From Arthrobacter sp. Soil782 (GTDB lineage Bacteria; Actinomycetota; Actinomycetes; Actinomycetales; Micrococcaceae), in assembly GCF_001428435.1 (NCBI RefSeq), contig NZ_LMSO01000008.1:186001-250000 (forward strand): a stretch of 64,000 nt of DNA, written 5' to 3'. The notes below the pieces were generated by a model. The model worked only from the letters and a program-made list of their open reading frames with translations, did no database searches and had not been told where the DNA came from. A program made the position numbers and the translations under genes. Shown piece after piece: positions 16,471 to 24,187 of the stretch (the first letter of the stretch is position 1; every line of letters begins with the position of its first letter).

Positions 16471-18024
16471 TCAGCTCTGCACGGCCGGGCCGAGCGGGAG
16501 TGCGTTTCCTGAGCGCAGCAGCTCCGTGACCGCGGGCTCGGGAAGCGGCCTGCTGAAGTAGAAGCCCTGTCCGCTGATTTCTCCGAGGGATCTCAGGAAA
16601 TCGGCCTGTTCCTGGGTTTCGATGCCCTCGAATACTGCCCCGAGGCCGGCAGCCCGGATGAGCTGGAAGACCGCTGCCACGAAGTCGGGCTGCCAGGAGC
16701 CCGTCGCGGGTTCCCGAAGGATGGATCGGTCCACCTTCACCATGTCGACCGGCAGATTGCGCAGGTAGCTGATCGAGGAGTAGCCCGTGCCGAAATCATC
16801 AATTTCAATGCACACGCCAAGCTGTTTGAGGCTCAGCAGCGAATAGGTTTCCACCTCGCCGCCGCTCACCAGAGCGGACTCGGTGATCTCAATGACAAGC
16901 GAGGGCGGCGGCACAGACATCCGTTTGAGAAGTCCGCGGACGAAGTCGACCATATCGAGCTGGCGCAGTTCGATTGCCGAGATATTGACGCGCACCTGGA
17001 AATTCTCGGGTACCAGGAGCGCCGCGCGCCAGATTGCATACTGTTGAAGGGCTGTCGCCATGACCCATCGGTCAACTTCGGAAATGGCGCCGATCTCCTC
17101 GGCAAGGGGAATGAACGAATCGGGAGGAATCATCCCGCGGGTCGGGTGGTTCCAGCGCACCAGGACTTCCACTCCATTGACCGAACCATCGCACAGATTC
17201 ACGATCGGCTGGTAGTGCACGCACAGCTGGTCCGTCCCAATGGCATCGCGCAGTTCGGATGCCATCAGCGTCCGGAGCTGCCGGTCGTAAAGCATGACCG
17301 GCTCGAAGGTCTTGATGATGCTGCGCCCCTCGTTTTTCGCCGCGTACATAGCTGTATCGGCTTCATACAGGAGGGACTCGGCGGTGTGCTCCGGGGTAGC
17401 GAGGCGCAGGCCTATGCTGGCGCGTGGATGCACACTGAACTCGTCCACGTCGATGCTCTTCGCGAGAACTTCCAGCGTACGGTTGGCAACTCCGAGCGCA
17501 ATCTCCATGGTTGATTGCGTCACGAGGATCGCGAACTCGTCCCCGCCCAGGCGGGCCACAGTGTCGGTTGCCCGTACAACTCCACGGAGGCGCTCCGCCA
17601 CTTCGCGCAGAACGTCGTCGCCGGCGTCGTGCCCGAAGCGGTCGTTGACATTCTTGAACGAATCAAGGTCCAGGAGCAGCAGCGCGGGAGGAGGATCGCC
17701 GTCGGCTTGGCCTGAGAGGGACTGCTCAATTTTCTCGACGAGATCCACCCGGTTGGACAACCCGGTCAGCGCGTCTGTCATTGCCATCCGCTTCATGTCC
17801 AGATGTGCCTGGTGCAGCATTGCCGTGCGGTTTTCCACGCGCTTCTCGAACTGTCGGTAGACCAGTTCGAGTTCTTCAGCCAGAAGATTCACGCCGGTGA
17901 TGACGGCGTCGACATCATCACGCACGGGGGAGGGCGTCATCCTGCTGCTGAGGTCTCCCCGGGAGAGCCGCACAATGCCGTCGACCAGCATCGCCAGGCG
18001 GGGGTCCCCGCCGTCAGCGGTCAT
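16471..18024 (-). CDS. GGDEF-EAL protein (cyclic-di-GMP synthase/phosphodiesterase)
   Basis: ATG 18024 (MTADGGDPRL) is preceded by GGAG and overlaps the upstream stop by 11 bases. The 517-residue protein has a short HAMP-like helical N-terminus (LVDGIVRLSRGDLSSRM), then a GGDEF domain with intact ARLGGDEFAIL and, five residues before it, an RATD inhibitory site. The EAL domain follows, reading EVLVRW at the EAL position, with VNISAIEL, EITESAL, EIDDFGTGYSS, MVKVDRSI, FEGIET and GQGFYFSRPL all present, so both halves look catalytically intact. No membrane segment is visible. Overlap with the STAS-like gene and proximity to the GT2 synthase suggest local control of polysaccharide synthesis. Confidence 0.92.
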   Translation of the reverse strand: MTADGGDPRLAMLVDGIVRLSRGDLSSRMTPSPVRDDVDAVITGVNLLAEELELVYRQFEKRVENRTAMLHQAHLDMKRMAMTDALTGLSNRVDLVEKIEQSLSGQADGDPPPALLLLDLDSFKNVNDRFGHDAGDDVLREVAERLRGVVRATDTVARLGGDEFAILVTQSTMEIALGVANRTLEVLAKSIDVDEFSVHPRASIGLRLATPEHTAESLLYEADTAMYAAKNEGRSIIKTFEPVMLYDRQLRTLMASELRDAIGTDQLCVHYQPIVNLCDGSVNGVEVLVRWNHPTRGMIPPDSFIPLAEEIGAISEVDRWVMATALQQYAIWRAALLVPENFQVRVNISAIELRQLDMVDFVRGLLKRMSVPPPSLVIEITESALVSGGEVETYSLLSLKQLGVCIEIDDFGTGYSSISYLRNLPVDMVKVDRSILREPATGSWQPDFVAAVFQLIRAAGLGAVFEGIETQEQADFLRSLGEISGQGFYFSRPLPEPAVTELLRSGNALPLGPAVQS

Positions 18025-18397
18025 CCGCACGCTCCAACAGCCAGGCAACGGCCGTATCCTCGTCCCCGAAGTAGCGGGTGGGGCACGGGGGAGGCTCGCC
18101 TCCCAGGAGGAAATTCGCGAGTACCCGGTCCACCGCGCTCGTTCCCACCACTGCAATAGCTGATGCTGAGCGGGAGCGGCTCAGAACGGCGCGTGCCCCG
18201 CGGCTGATCGACGCCACACCGGTGATGTCAAGAAGGATCGGTTTCAGGCCGCCGCCGGCTTCTGCACGGGCACGCTGCGCAAAAGCCTCAGCTATCTCTT
18301 CGGAGATGTGCTCGGCCTGCGGCAGAACCAGGCGGATGACGGATACCGGAGCCGGGGTGTCCGATACCTCGGTAGGTATCAGCCAGAGTGCATTCAT
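18014..18397 (-). CDS. Small STAS/SpoIIAA-like protein (DUF7793-like)
   Basis: I use ATG 18397 (MNALWLIP), since a GTG at 18409 would sit directly on the AAGGAA ribosome site. The 127-residue product has the alternating strand/helix pattern of STAS-like folds (PILLDITGVASISRGARAVL, SAIAVVGTSAVDRVLANFLLG) and ends with a segment resembling YFGDEDTAVAWL, seen in SpoIIAA-like proteins. No phosphorylatable serine in the classic DxSG context is obvious. It is coupled to the GGDEF-EAL gene by an 11-base overlap and lies 60 bases downstream of the GT2 gene. A partner role in controlling the diguanylate cyclase/phosphodiesterase is possible but not shown. Confidence 0.75.
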   Translation of the reverse strand: MNALWLIPTEVSDTPAPVSVIRLVLPQAEHISEEIAEAFAQRARAEAGGGLKPILLDITGVASISRGARAVLSRSRSASAIAVVGTSAVDRVLANFLLGGEPPPCPTRYFGDEDTAVAWLLERADDR

Positions 18398-18457
18398 GCC
18401 GAGCGTCACTTTCCTTGCTGGAGCGCCGGGGTACGGCGCTGCATCCGGTTCTTGAAA

Positions 18458-20782
18458 CTACCGTACAGAAATACGACGGCGGCGGTCATTGCCCTGACGC
18501 ATGTCGCGGTTCAGGCGTCGGTCGCCGTGGTAGAGGATCGCTTCCCAATCGGCCTCTTCGGGTGCCTTGTCGATGACGGGTGACGGCTGCTGCCGTGGCT
18601 CCCGAGGCGCGACATGGAGCCAGTTCAGCACGCCCAGCACCATGTCCACGGCAGAGTTTTTCAGGCCGATGTAGGCACGGATGGCGTAGAAGGCCAGAAA
18701 CGCGTTGAGCAGCGCAAAGGCCGCGTTGCCCCAATTTTCACTGACGACATCCCGCCAGACTGTGAAGAGGGAGTACGCGACAATCAGGAAAGGTACAACG
18801 ACATAGAGCGCCGGCGCAGCTGTCCTGTCTTTGACCTTGGGTGTGCGGACGAAAGGGATCTTCTCGCCGGTGAACGCCTGTTGAACGGATTTCAGGACGC
18901 CGGCCAGGTTCACGGGCAGGAGCACGATATTGAATCCGTAGATCCTGAAAATATCGCTGAAGCGGTGCCCGCAGTCCCGGAGGTCACTGCCCATTGCCAG
19001 GAAATACGGAAGCGCAGTGATAAACACCAGCGGACTGAGTAAGCGGCTGTCGTAGGGGTAGCCGAGCAGGAACAGCAGACCGAAACTGGCCCAGGCGATG
19101 GAGGCCATGTAGTTCACCCGCAGCAGGATCTCCCGCGCGAGGATCCGTTCCCGGCGGTGTTTGCGCTCCCGCATCTGATTCCACAGCTTGGGAAGGATCA
19201 GCAGCCCGCCGTTGGCCCACCGGCGCCGCTGCACCACGAGTGAACCGAAGTCCGGCGGTGTGGCGCTGTAGCTGAGCCGCTCGGGGTAATTCACCAGGGT
19301 CCAGCCGTGAGTTCCGAGGTCAACACTCGACTCCGTGTCTTCGATGACTGTGCGGTCCTGGATGTAGGTTTTGATATCGAATCCGCCAACGCTCTCCACC
19401 TCGACAATGTCTTCGATCGCGCGCTTGCGGATGACTGCGTTGGCGCCGACCCAGAAGGTGGCGCCGTAGTAGGTCATGCCCTGGTGAAGGATGTGCTGGA
19501 TGTCGGTCGTGGCGCCGGCAACGCGCTCAATACGAGTAGGCGCACCGCGGAACGAGGAGTAGGGAGTCTGCGTGACAGCCACCCGTTCATTACCGGGTGA
19601 CTCCAGCAGGTGAACCAGGCGGAGACAGTAATCGCGCAGCAGGAGGGAATCGGCGTCGAGCGTGAGCAGGTAAGTCGAGTCTGGGATCTCCAGGTCATCG
19701 ACGTGGTGTTCTGTGGCAGGACGAAGCACAACGCCGTTGGCCGCCTTCTCCTTGTGCCAACGCCCGCCCATGAGGGAAATGTAGGCGTTGAGGTTCATTG
19801 CCTTGTTCGCCTCGTGTGAGAGGGAGGCGTAGAGCTTGCGCTCGAACGTGTTCATGGAAGCGGTGAAGATGCGTGCCAGGCGCACGTAGAGCTCCACCAT
19901 TCGGTCCGGGTCCGGCGCAGCGTGCTGGGCGTCGGCAGCGGTCAGAGCGAGAACGGTCAGGCGCAATTCACGCGCCAGGCCCATCAGCACCAGGTCAACG
20001 AAGAATTCATCGACATGATCCCCGACGGTCTCATTCTCAGCCATCGTTTCCAGCCACACCGCGGCTGCCTCGTATTCGGCGATTAGGCGCGGCAGTTCAT
20101 CGCTGGCCGGCGCGTCCGACGCCAGGCGCTCCTGGTATGCGGACAGTGCGCTCGTGAAGCGCATGGAGGGCTCGAGGAGCCGGCCTTCGATCTCGGCAGC
20201 GAGTGCACGCGTGGCCTCAAGCCGGGCCAGAACGCCCGGGTCTGTTGGAAACGGCGGGTCATCGAGCAGCAGCGTGACCCGCAGGTTGGGGAACTCCTGA
20301 AGCGCCGCGGACCAGAGCGTTGCGCGGACCACCTCGGGCTCTTCAGCGTAGGACGGCACCAGGACCGTGATGCTCTCGTCGTAGCGGGCGAAGTGCCGGT
20401 CGAGTTCACCGCGCGGGACGCGGCGGTGGTCGCGGAAACGGTACAGCGCTCCCTGCCGGGCCAGCAGGTACATCAGTGCGGAGAATGTCAGGAAGGTGAC
20501 CACCACGAGGTAGAAAACCGCTTCGAGCTGGAATCGGAAGCTGGCCGACGGGTTCTCTGCGAGCTCCCTCAGGATCGTCGAGACGACATACGCAACCCAT
20601 CCGAGGATTGTGACCACGATCGCCAACCGGCCCAGCGCGACCTTCCGGCGCGAGGGTGCCGGATGGACAATCGAAAGGGGTTCGGACCGCTTCTCCGATC
20701 CCCACTGACGCCGCCGCGATACCGTGCCGGACGTCGAAGACGCACCGACAGGAGATTCCGGCACAGAGACTTGCTGGTTCAT
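18458..20782 (-). CDS. Processive GT2 glycosyltransferase (cellulose/chitin/hyaluronan synthase-like)
   Basis: The chosen ATG 20782 (MNQQVSVPE) has a G-rich stretch just upstream; longer in-frame starts exist. The 774-residue membrane protein opens with two hydrophobic segments (LAIVVTILGWVAYVV and YLVVVTFLTFSALMYLLA). The GT-A catalytic domain follows: ITVLVPSYAEEPEVV, LLLDDP, LTLDADS, VIEDTES and the processive signature QRRRW. Several C-terminal membrane helices finish it. A long helical insertion of about 250 residues separates the first aspartate pair from DAD, unusual for this family. No PilZ domain is seen. It likely polymerises and extrudes a polysaccharide. Downstream are the STAS-like and GGDEF-EAL genes; a secreted GH18 enzyme is divergent. 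Confidence 0.9.
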   Translation of the reverse strand: MNQQVSVPESPVGASSTSGTVSRRRQWGSEKRSEPLSIVHPAPSRRKVALGRLAIVVTILGWVAYVVSTILRELAENPSASFRFQLEAVFYLVVVTFLTFSALMYLLARQGALYRFRDHRRVPRGELDRHFARYDESITVLVPSYAEEPEVVRATLWSAALQEFPNLRVTLLLDDPPFPTDPGVLARLEATRALAAEIEGRLLEPSMRFTSALSAYQERLASDAPASDELPRLIAEYEAAAVWLETMAENETVGDHVDEFFVDLVLMGLARELRLTVLALTAADAQHAAPDPDRMVELYVRLARIFTASMNTFERKLYASLSHEANKAMNLNAYISLMGGRWHKEKAANGVVLRPATEHHVDDLEIPDSTYLLTLDADSLLLRDYCLRLVHLLESPGNERVAVTQTPYSSFRGAPTRIERVAGATTDIQHILHQGMTYYGATFWVGANAVIRKRAIEDIVEVESVGGFDIKTYIQDRTVIEDTESSVDLGTHGWTLVNYPERLSYSATPPDFGSLVVQRRRWANGGLLILPKLWNQMRERKHRRERILAREILLRVNYMASIAWASFGLLFLLGYPYDSRLLSPLVFITALPYFLAMGSDLRDCGHRFSDIFRIYGFNIVLLPVNLAGVLKSVQQAFTGEKIPFVRTPKVKDRTAAPALYVVVPFLIVAYSLFTVWRDVVSENWGNAAFALLNAFLAFYAIRAYIGLKNSAVDMVLGVLNWLHVAPREPRQQPSPVIDKAPEEADWEAILYHGDRRLNRDMRQGNDRRRRISVR

Positions 20783-21019
20783 CCGCCCCCCAAATAATCT
20801 GATGGACATTCCTTGCGGAGAGTCCTGTGAGTGTCGCTGCGGCAGGTGACGGGCCCGACGTTCAGCAGTGTCCATCCCGGTCCGGCTGAGGTGACGGCTC
20901 AGCGGCATCGGTGTGCGGGATGTGACGGACGAAACAGTACACCATTTTGATTCAGTGCTCTTCCACCGTTACGATACGCTCACCGTTCCCGTCCGAACGG
21001 TCTTGTATCTGGGGGACCC

Positions 21020-22579
21020 ATGTCCAAACGTTTTCCCGGCCGCCGGCTTTCGCCTGTGCGCCTCACCGTCCTGGTTGCCATCGTCGGCACGCTGGTAGCG
21101 TCCACTGTTGTGGGTTGGAACCGGCTCGAGGATGTGCGCGCTGCCGCCAACGGCGGGTCGTGGTTCGCCGGGTATGTGGATGCCACCGCAACGCCTTTCT
21201 ATCCTTTCGAGCAGCCCGCTTCGGAGCAGGGCAAGAGCGTCGTGTTGTCGTTCATTGTTGCTGATCCTGCCGAGGACTGCCGCCCATCGTGGGGTGCTGC
21301 GTACTCGCTGGACGAGGCGCAGTCGGCGCTGGATCTCGACCGTCGAATTGCGCGGCTGATCCAGGATGGCGGCGAGGTTGCTGTGTCGTTCGGCGGGCTG
21401 ATCAACAATGAGCTGGCCCGGACCTGTACGGACGTCCGCCAACTCACAAGCGCTTACCGTTCCGTCGTTGAACGGTACAATCTGACAACAATCGACCTCG
21501 ACATCGAGGGCGAGGACCTGGCCGATTCCGAAGCTGCGGCACGCCGGACAGAAGCGGTGGCCGCGTTGCAGGAGGAACGGCGCGCGGATGGCAAGCCACT
21601 CAACGTCTGGCTGACGCTGCCTGTGGCCCCGTCGGGTTTGACCCTTCAGGGCACCAACGCGGTCACAACCATGCTTGAGGGCGGCGTGGATCTCGCGGGC
21701 GTGAATATCATGACCATGGATTACGGCGGAAGCAGGGAACCTGGGGTTTCCCAGCTGGACGCTTCAGTCGCGGCTGCTCGGGCAACTCACGCCCAACTCG
21801 GAATCCTTTATGACAGGGCGGGCACCAGCCTCGGTCCGCAGACGCTGTGGAAGAAGATCGGGCTGACGCCCATGATCGGTCAAAATGATGTCCCGGCAGA
21901 GGTGTTCGACCTGGAAGCAGCTGCCGCTTTCAACGCCTTCGCCCTGGAAACGGGCGTTGGGCGGATGTCAATGTGGTCGCTCAACCGTGATGCCACCTGC
22001 AGCGACAACTATGGCAACGCGAAGATCGTGTCGGACAGCTGCAGCGGCATTGAGCAGGACGGCACGCTGTTCGCGGACGTTCTGGGCGCAGGATTCGAGG
22101 GGCGCGCGGCGACCCTGAATTCGGCACCCACCACAGACGAGCCCACACCCGAGCTGGTCGTTGATGATCCGGAGACCAGCCCGTACCCGATCTGGTCAGA
22201 GGAAGCGACCTACGTGCTGGATGACCGCGTCGTGTGGCGCGGCAAAGTGTACTCAGCGAAGTACTGGACCTCGGGTGACCTGCCGGATAACCCGGTGCTG
22301 CAGGCTGCCGAGACTCCGTGGACGCTTATCGGTCCGGTACTGCCCGGAGAAAAGCCGGTCCCTGTCGTGACTGCTCCGGCAGGAACTTACCCCGGCTGGG
22401 ATGCCGAGAAGACGTATGAGAAGGGCGATCGGATCCTGTTCGACGGCCATGTCTTCGAAGCGAAGTGGTGGAATCGGAGCGACAGCCCGGAGGCAGCGCT
22501 ACAGACCTCCGATGCGTCCCCGTGGCGTAAGTTCTCCAATGATGAGGTTCAGGAAGTGCTCGAGGAACTAAAGCCTTGA
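21020..22579 (+). CDS. Secreted or membrane-anchored GH18 chitinase-like protein with two CBM5/12-like modules
   Basis: The 519-residue protein opens with a basic signal/anchor (SPVRLTVLVAIVGTLVASTVVGW). The GH18 barrel shows SFGG (VAVSFGGLINNE) and the catalytic DxDxE (TIDLDIEGEDL), plus MTMDYGG, as in small bacterial chitinases. After a Pro/Thr/Glu linker come two aromatic-rich modules (YPIWSEEATYVLDDRVVWRG and YPGWDAEKTYEKGDRILFDG) of the CBM5/12 type. It could act on chitin or on the polymer made by the divergent GT2 enzyme; exopolysaccharide loci often include such a hydrolase. The last codons and stop lie in a 27-bp tandem repeat. Confidence 0.9.
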   Translation: MSKRFPGRRLSPVRLTVLVAIVGTLVASTVVGWNRLEDVRAAANGGSWFAGYVDATATPFYPFEQPASEQGKSVVLSFIVADPAEDCRPSWGAAYSLDEAQSALDLDRRIARLIQDGGEVAVSFGGLINNELARTCTDVRQLTSAYRSVVERYNLTTIDLDIEGEDLADSEAAARRTEAVAALQEERRADGKPLNVWLTLPVAPSGLTLQGTNAVTTMLEGGVDLAGVNIMTMDYGGSREPGVSQLDASVAAARATHAQLGILYDRAGTSLGPQTLWKKIGLTPMIGQNDVPAEVFDLEAAAAFNAFALETGVGRMSMWSLNRDATCSDNYGNAKIVSDSCSGIEQDGTLFADVLGAGFEGRAATLNSAPTTDEPTPELVVDDPETSPYPIWSEEATYVLDDRVVWRGKVYSAKYWTSGDLPDNPVLQAAETPWTLIGPVLPGEKPVPVVTAPAGTYPGWDAEKTYEKGDRILFDGHVFEAKWWNRSDSPEAALQTSDASPWRKFSNDEVQEVLEELKP

Positions 22580-22624
22580 TTGGACGTTGGCGGGGAGAAG
22601 CCTTGACTGGACGTTGGCGGGGAG
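22571..22624 (+). repeat. 27-bp tandem duplication spanning the GH18 stop codon
   Basis: Two adjacent 27-base copies (22571-22597 and 22598-22624) starting AAGCCTTGA differ at one base (T/C). Copy one contains the final Lys-Pro codons and the stop; copy two repeats them beyond the end of the gene. The 13 bases to the next stop codon hold nothing further. Confidence 0.9.
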
Positions 22625-22637
22625 AACGTCCTGGGGC

Positions 22638-23681
22638 CTAGGCTTCGGCCCGTCGGTGGACCTCGTCGATCAGCTTCCCGACCTGCGCCTCGCGGTCGGG
22701 GGCACCTGATTGCCTGAACAGTTCCTGGCTCTTTTCGAGCTGGAACAGCCCTTCCAGCGCATCGCCGGACCGCGCGAGCGCCTGCCCTAACAGCAGGTAC
22801 GCTTCCGCGGCCGTCTGGCTGGCAATAAGGGAAGACGCGTTGCAGATAGGTCTCAATCGTTCTACGGCAGCATCGTACTGTGCAGTAAGGAACAGCCAGT
22901 GTGCACGGGTGAGGGACAGCTCAAGCTTGTCCCGCTCGCTTCCGCCCACAATGGAGGCAGCCAGCTCAGCCCTTTCGATACACTCAAGCGTCTCAGGCTC
23001 CACAACGCCGCCGGCCAGGCGAAGCGCGGCGGAAGCGCGATTGAACCGGGCCCACAGGTCAAGGTCGTTCGAGGGTGAAAGATTACTGGCCGCGCGCCGG
23101 TGGTAATCAGTTCCTGTAGCTGCATCCCGCCGAAGATAGGCCACATTCCCGATGACCCAGTAGGCCTTGCCGGCAGTTTGTGAGTTGACGTCGGGTGTGA
23201 TGAGTTCAGCCAGCCGGAGGCACTCTTCCCATGCATCATCAAGCTGGTCGCTCTCGGCGAGGGCTGCAATGAGTGCGTGCTGGGCAGTGATGCGCAGGTC
23301 CGGCGAGTCAGCGGCAGAGGCGGCCAGCGCGACTGCGCGTCTTGCTTCGCCGGCAGCCGCCGCAAGGTCACCCTGGCCCTGTAACGTCCCGGCTAGGAAT
23401 GTCGATACCCTCGCTGACAGATCTTGATAACGCTGGGTAAGGACGTCATCTCGGAGCGATTCAGCCAGCCTTTGGGCGTCATGAAAAGCGCCCGTCTTCT
23501 TCATGCACTCTGCCTGAAGAAAGGTCATGTTCCACCAGGCGTTGTCATCACTGTTGCTCCGCGCGACCGATGCAGCCTCCTGTGCAGTGGTTAGTGCTGC
23601 AGCATATTCGCGCTGATTCCAAGCATCACGAGCACGTAATTCCAGGAAGACGTGTTCCCCGGGCTGCTGGGTTTGATTCAT
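22638..23681 (-). CDS. Cytoplasmic TPR-type protein, candidate peptide receptor (module 1)
   Basis: The 347-residue product from ATG 23681 (preceded by GAGG) has no signal peptide, membrane segment or helix-turn-helix. It is all-helical with recurring TPR-like hairpins: LRARDAWNQREYAAALTTA, AWWNMTFLQAECMKKTGAF, AQHALIAALAESDQLDDAW, AYWVIGNVAYLRRD, AAEAYLLLGQALARSGDALE. The paralogue at 24188-25216 shares long blocks (HALIAALAESD, QTAGKAYWVIGNVA, DLDLWARFNRAS, ETLECIERAE, SLTRAHWLFLT). It is transcribed away from the repeat-peptide gene at 23920 across a 238-base region. Layout and fold recall Rap/RRNPP receptors, which act by binding partner proteins when no DNA-binding domain is present. Function is inferred from context; a generic TPR scaffold is the alternative. 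Confidence 0.85.
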   Translation of the reverse strand: MNQTQQPGEHVFLELRARDAWNQREYAAALTTAQEAASVARSNSDDNAWWNMTFLQAECMKKTGAFHDAQRLAESLRDDVLTQRYQDLSARVSTFLAGTLQGQGDLAAAAGEARRAVALAASAADSPDLRITAQHALIAALAESDQLDDAWEECLRLAELITPDVNSQTAGKAYWVIGNVAYLRRDAATGTDYHRRAASNLSPSNDLDLWARFNRASAALRLAGGVVEPETLECIERAELAASIVGGSERDKLELSLTRAHWLFLTAQYDAAVERLRPICNASSLIASQTAAEAYLLLGQALARSGDALEGLFQLEKSQELFRQSGAPDREAQVGKLIDEVHRRAEA

Positions 23682-23825
23682 GGCCTCGTTCCAACGCTGT
23701 CCTCAGATGGATCCCCGGCCTTCATTCTGTCAGAACTATGAGCCGATTCCGCTGGTGTATCCCGTCGAATTCACGAGAGTTCGAATTTGAAGGGTAAAAC
23801 TGCGGAAAAGATGAGGCAAAAAGGT

Positions 23826-23854
23826 CTGGACCGCTGTATTTGAATCCATATACT
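23826..23854 (+). promoter_or_regulatory. Candidate promoter of peptide gene 1
   Basis: TATACT at 23849-23854 is a near-consensus -10 box; CTGGAC lies 17 bases upstream as a weak -35. The start codon is 65 bases downstream of the -10. The peptide 2 gene has the same TATACTG. The rest of 23682-23919 is AT-rich compared with its surroundings and presumably also holds the divergent promoter of the TPR gene. Confidence 0.55.
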
Positions 23855-23919
23855 GGGGATGCTGTGCAACGCAGAAGGCACATCGTTCTTCTGTGTCCAT
23901 CAAGTGACAAGGAATAAGT

Positions 23920-24108
23920 ATGAAAAAGGTCTCCGCAACTCTGTTGCTGACTGCGTTGCTTCTGGTTGGGGGCGGCACGGCTGCTCAAGCTGCTAAGGTC
24001 GGCAACTGGCCTGACGGCACGACCACCACAAAGGTCGGCAACTGGCCTGACGGCACGACCACCACAAAGGTCGGCAACTGGCCGGACGGCACATACCAGG
24101 CTGTTTAG
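23920..24108 (+). CDS. Secreted repeat-peptide precursor (candidate signalling peptide 1)
   Basis: A well-spaced AAGGA precedes ATG 23920. The 62-residue product has a clear Sec signal peptide: basic MKK, hydrophobic core ATLLLTALLLVGGG, and an AQA cleavage site after residue 24. The remainder is almost only repeats: KVGNWPDGTTTT twice, then KVGNWPDGT and a tail YQAV. Repeated short units after a signal peptide are typical of pheromone or bioactive-peptide precursors cut into several identical peptides. A strong hairpin terminator follows the stop, so the gene is a one-gene unit. The divergent TPR gene is the likely intracellular receptor. A bacteriocin-like or surface peptide is the alternative. 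Confidence 0.85.
   Translation: MKKVSATLLLTALLLVGGGTAAQAAKVGNWPDGTTTTKVGNWPDGTTTTKVGNWPDGTYQAV
23995..24093 (+). repeat. Tandem 36-bp coding repeats encoding KVGNWPDGTTTT
   Basis: Copies one (23995-24030) and two (24031-24066) are identical at every base; copy three (24067-24093) is cut to 27 bases with two silent changes (CCT to CCG and ACG to ACA). Identity at silent positions points to recent expansion or ongoing copy-number change by slippage. Confidence 0.92.
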
Positions 24109-24121
24109 TCATCGTTGATCT

Positions 24122-24167
24122 AAAGGCCGTGGAGAGCAAGCTGATTAGCCGATCTCCACGGCCTTTT
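24122..24167 (+). terminator. Bidirectional terminator of peptide gene 1 and TPR gene 2
   Basis: AAAGGCCGTGGAGA and TCTCCACGGCCTTTT pair over 14 bases around a 17-base loop and end in four T residues. It lies 14 bases after the peptide stop and 21 bases before the end of the convergent TPR gene. Confidence 0.85.
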
Positions 24168-24187
24168 GCATGCCTACAGGAGTAACT

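Noticed and set aside
16471-18024. Degenerate GGDEF or EAL domain
   Set aside because: All main catalytic motifs are visible (GGDEF; E-V-L in the EAL position with N, E, DDFG, K and Q residues), so there is no sign of inactivity.
23995-24093. CRISPR-like direct repeats
   Set aside because: The 36-bp units are contiguous with no spacers, lie in a reading frame, and encode the same peptide, so they are coding repeats.
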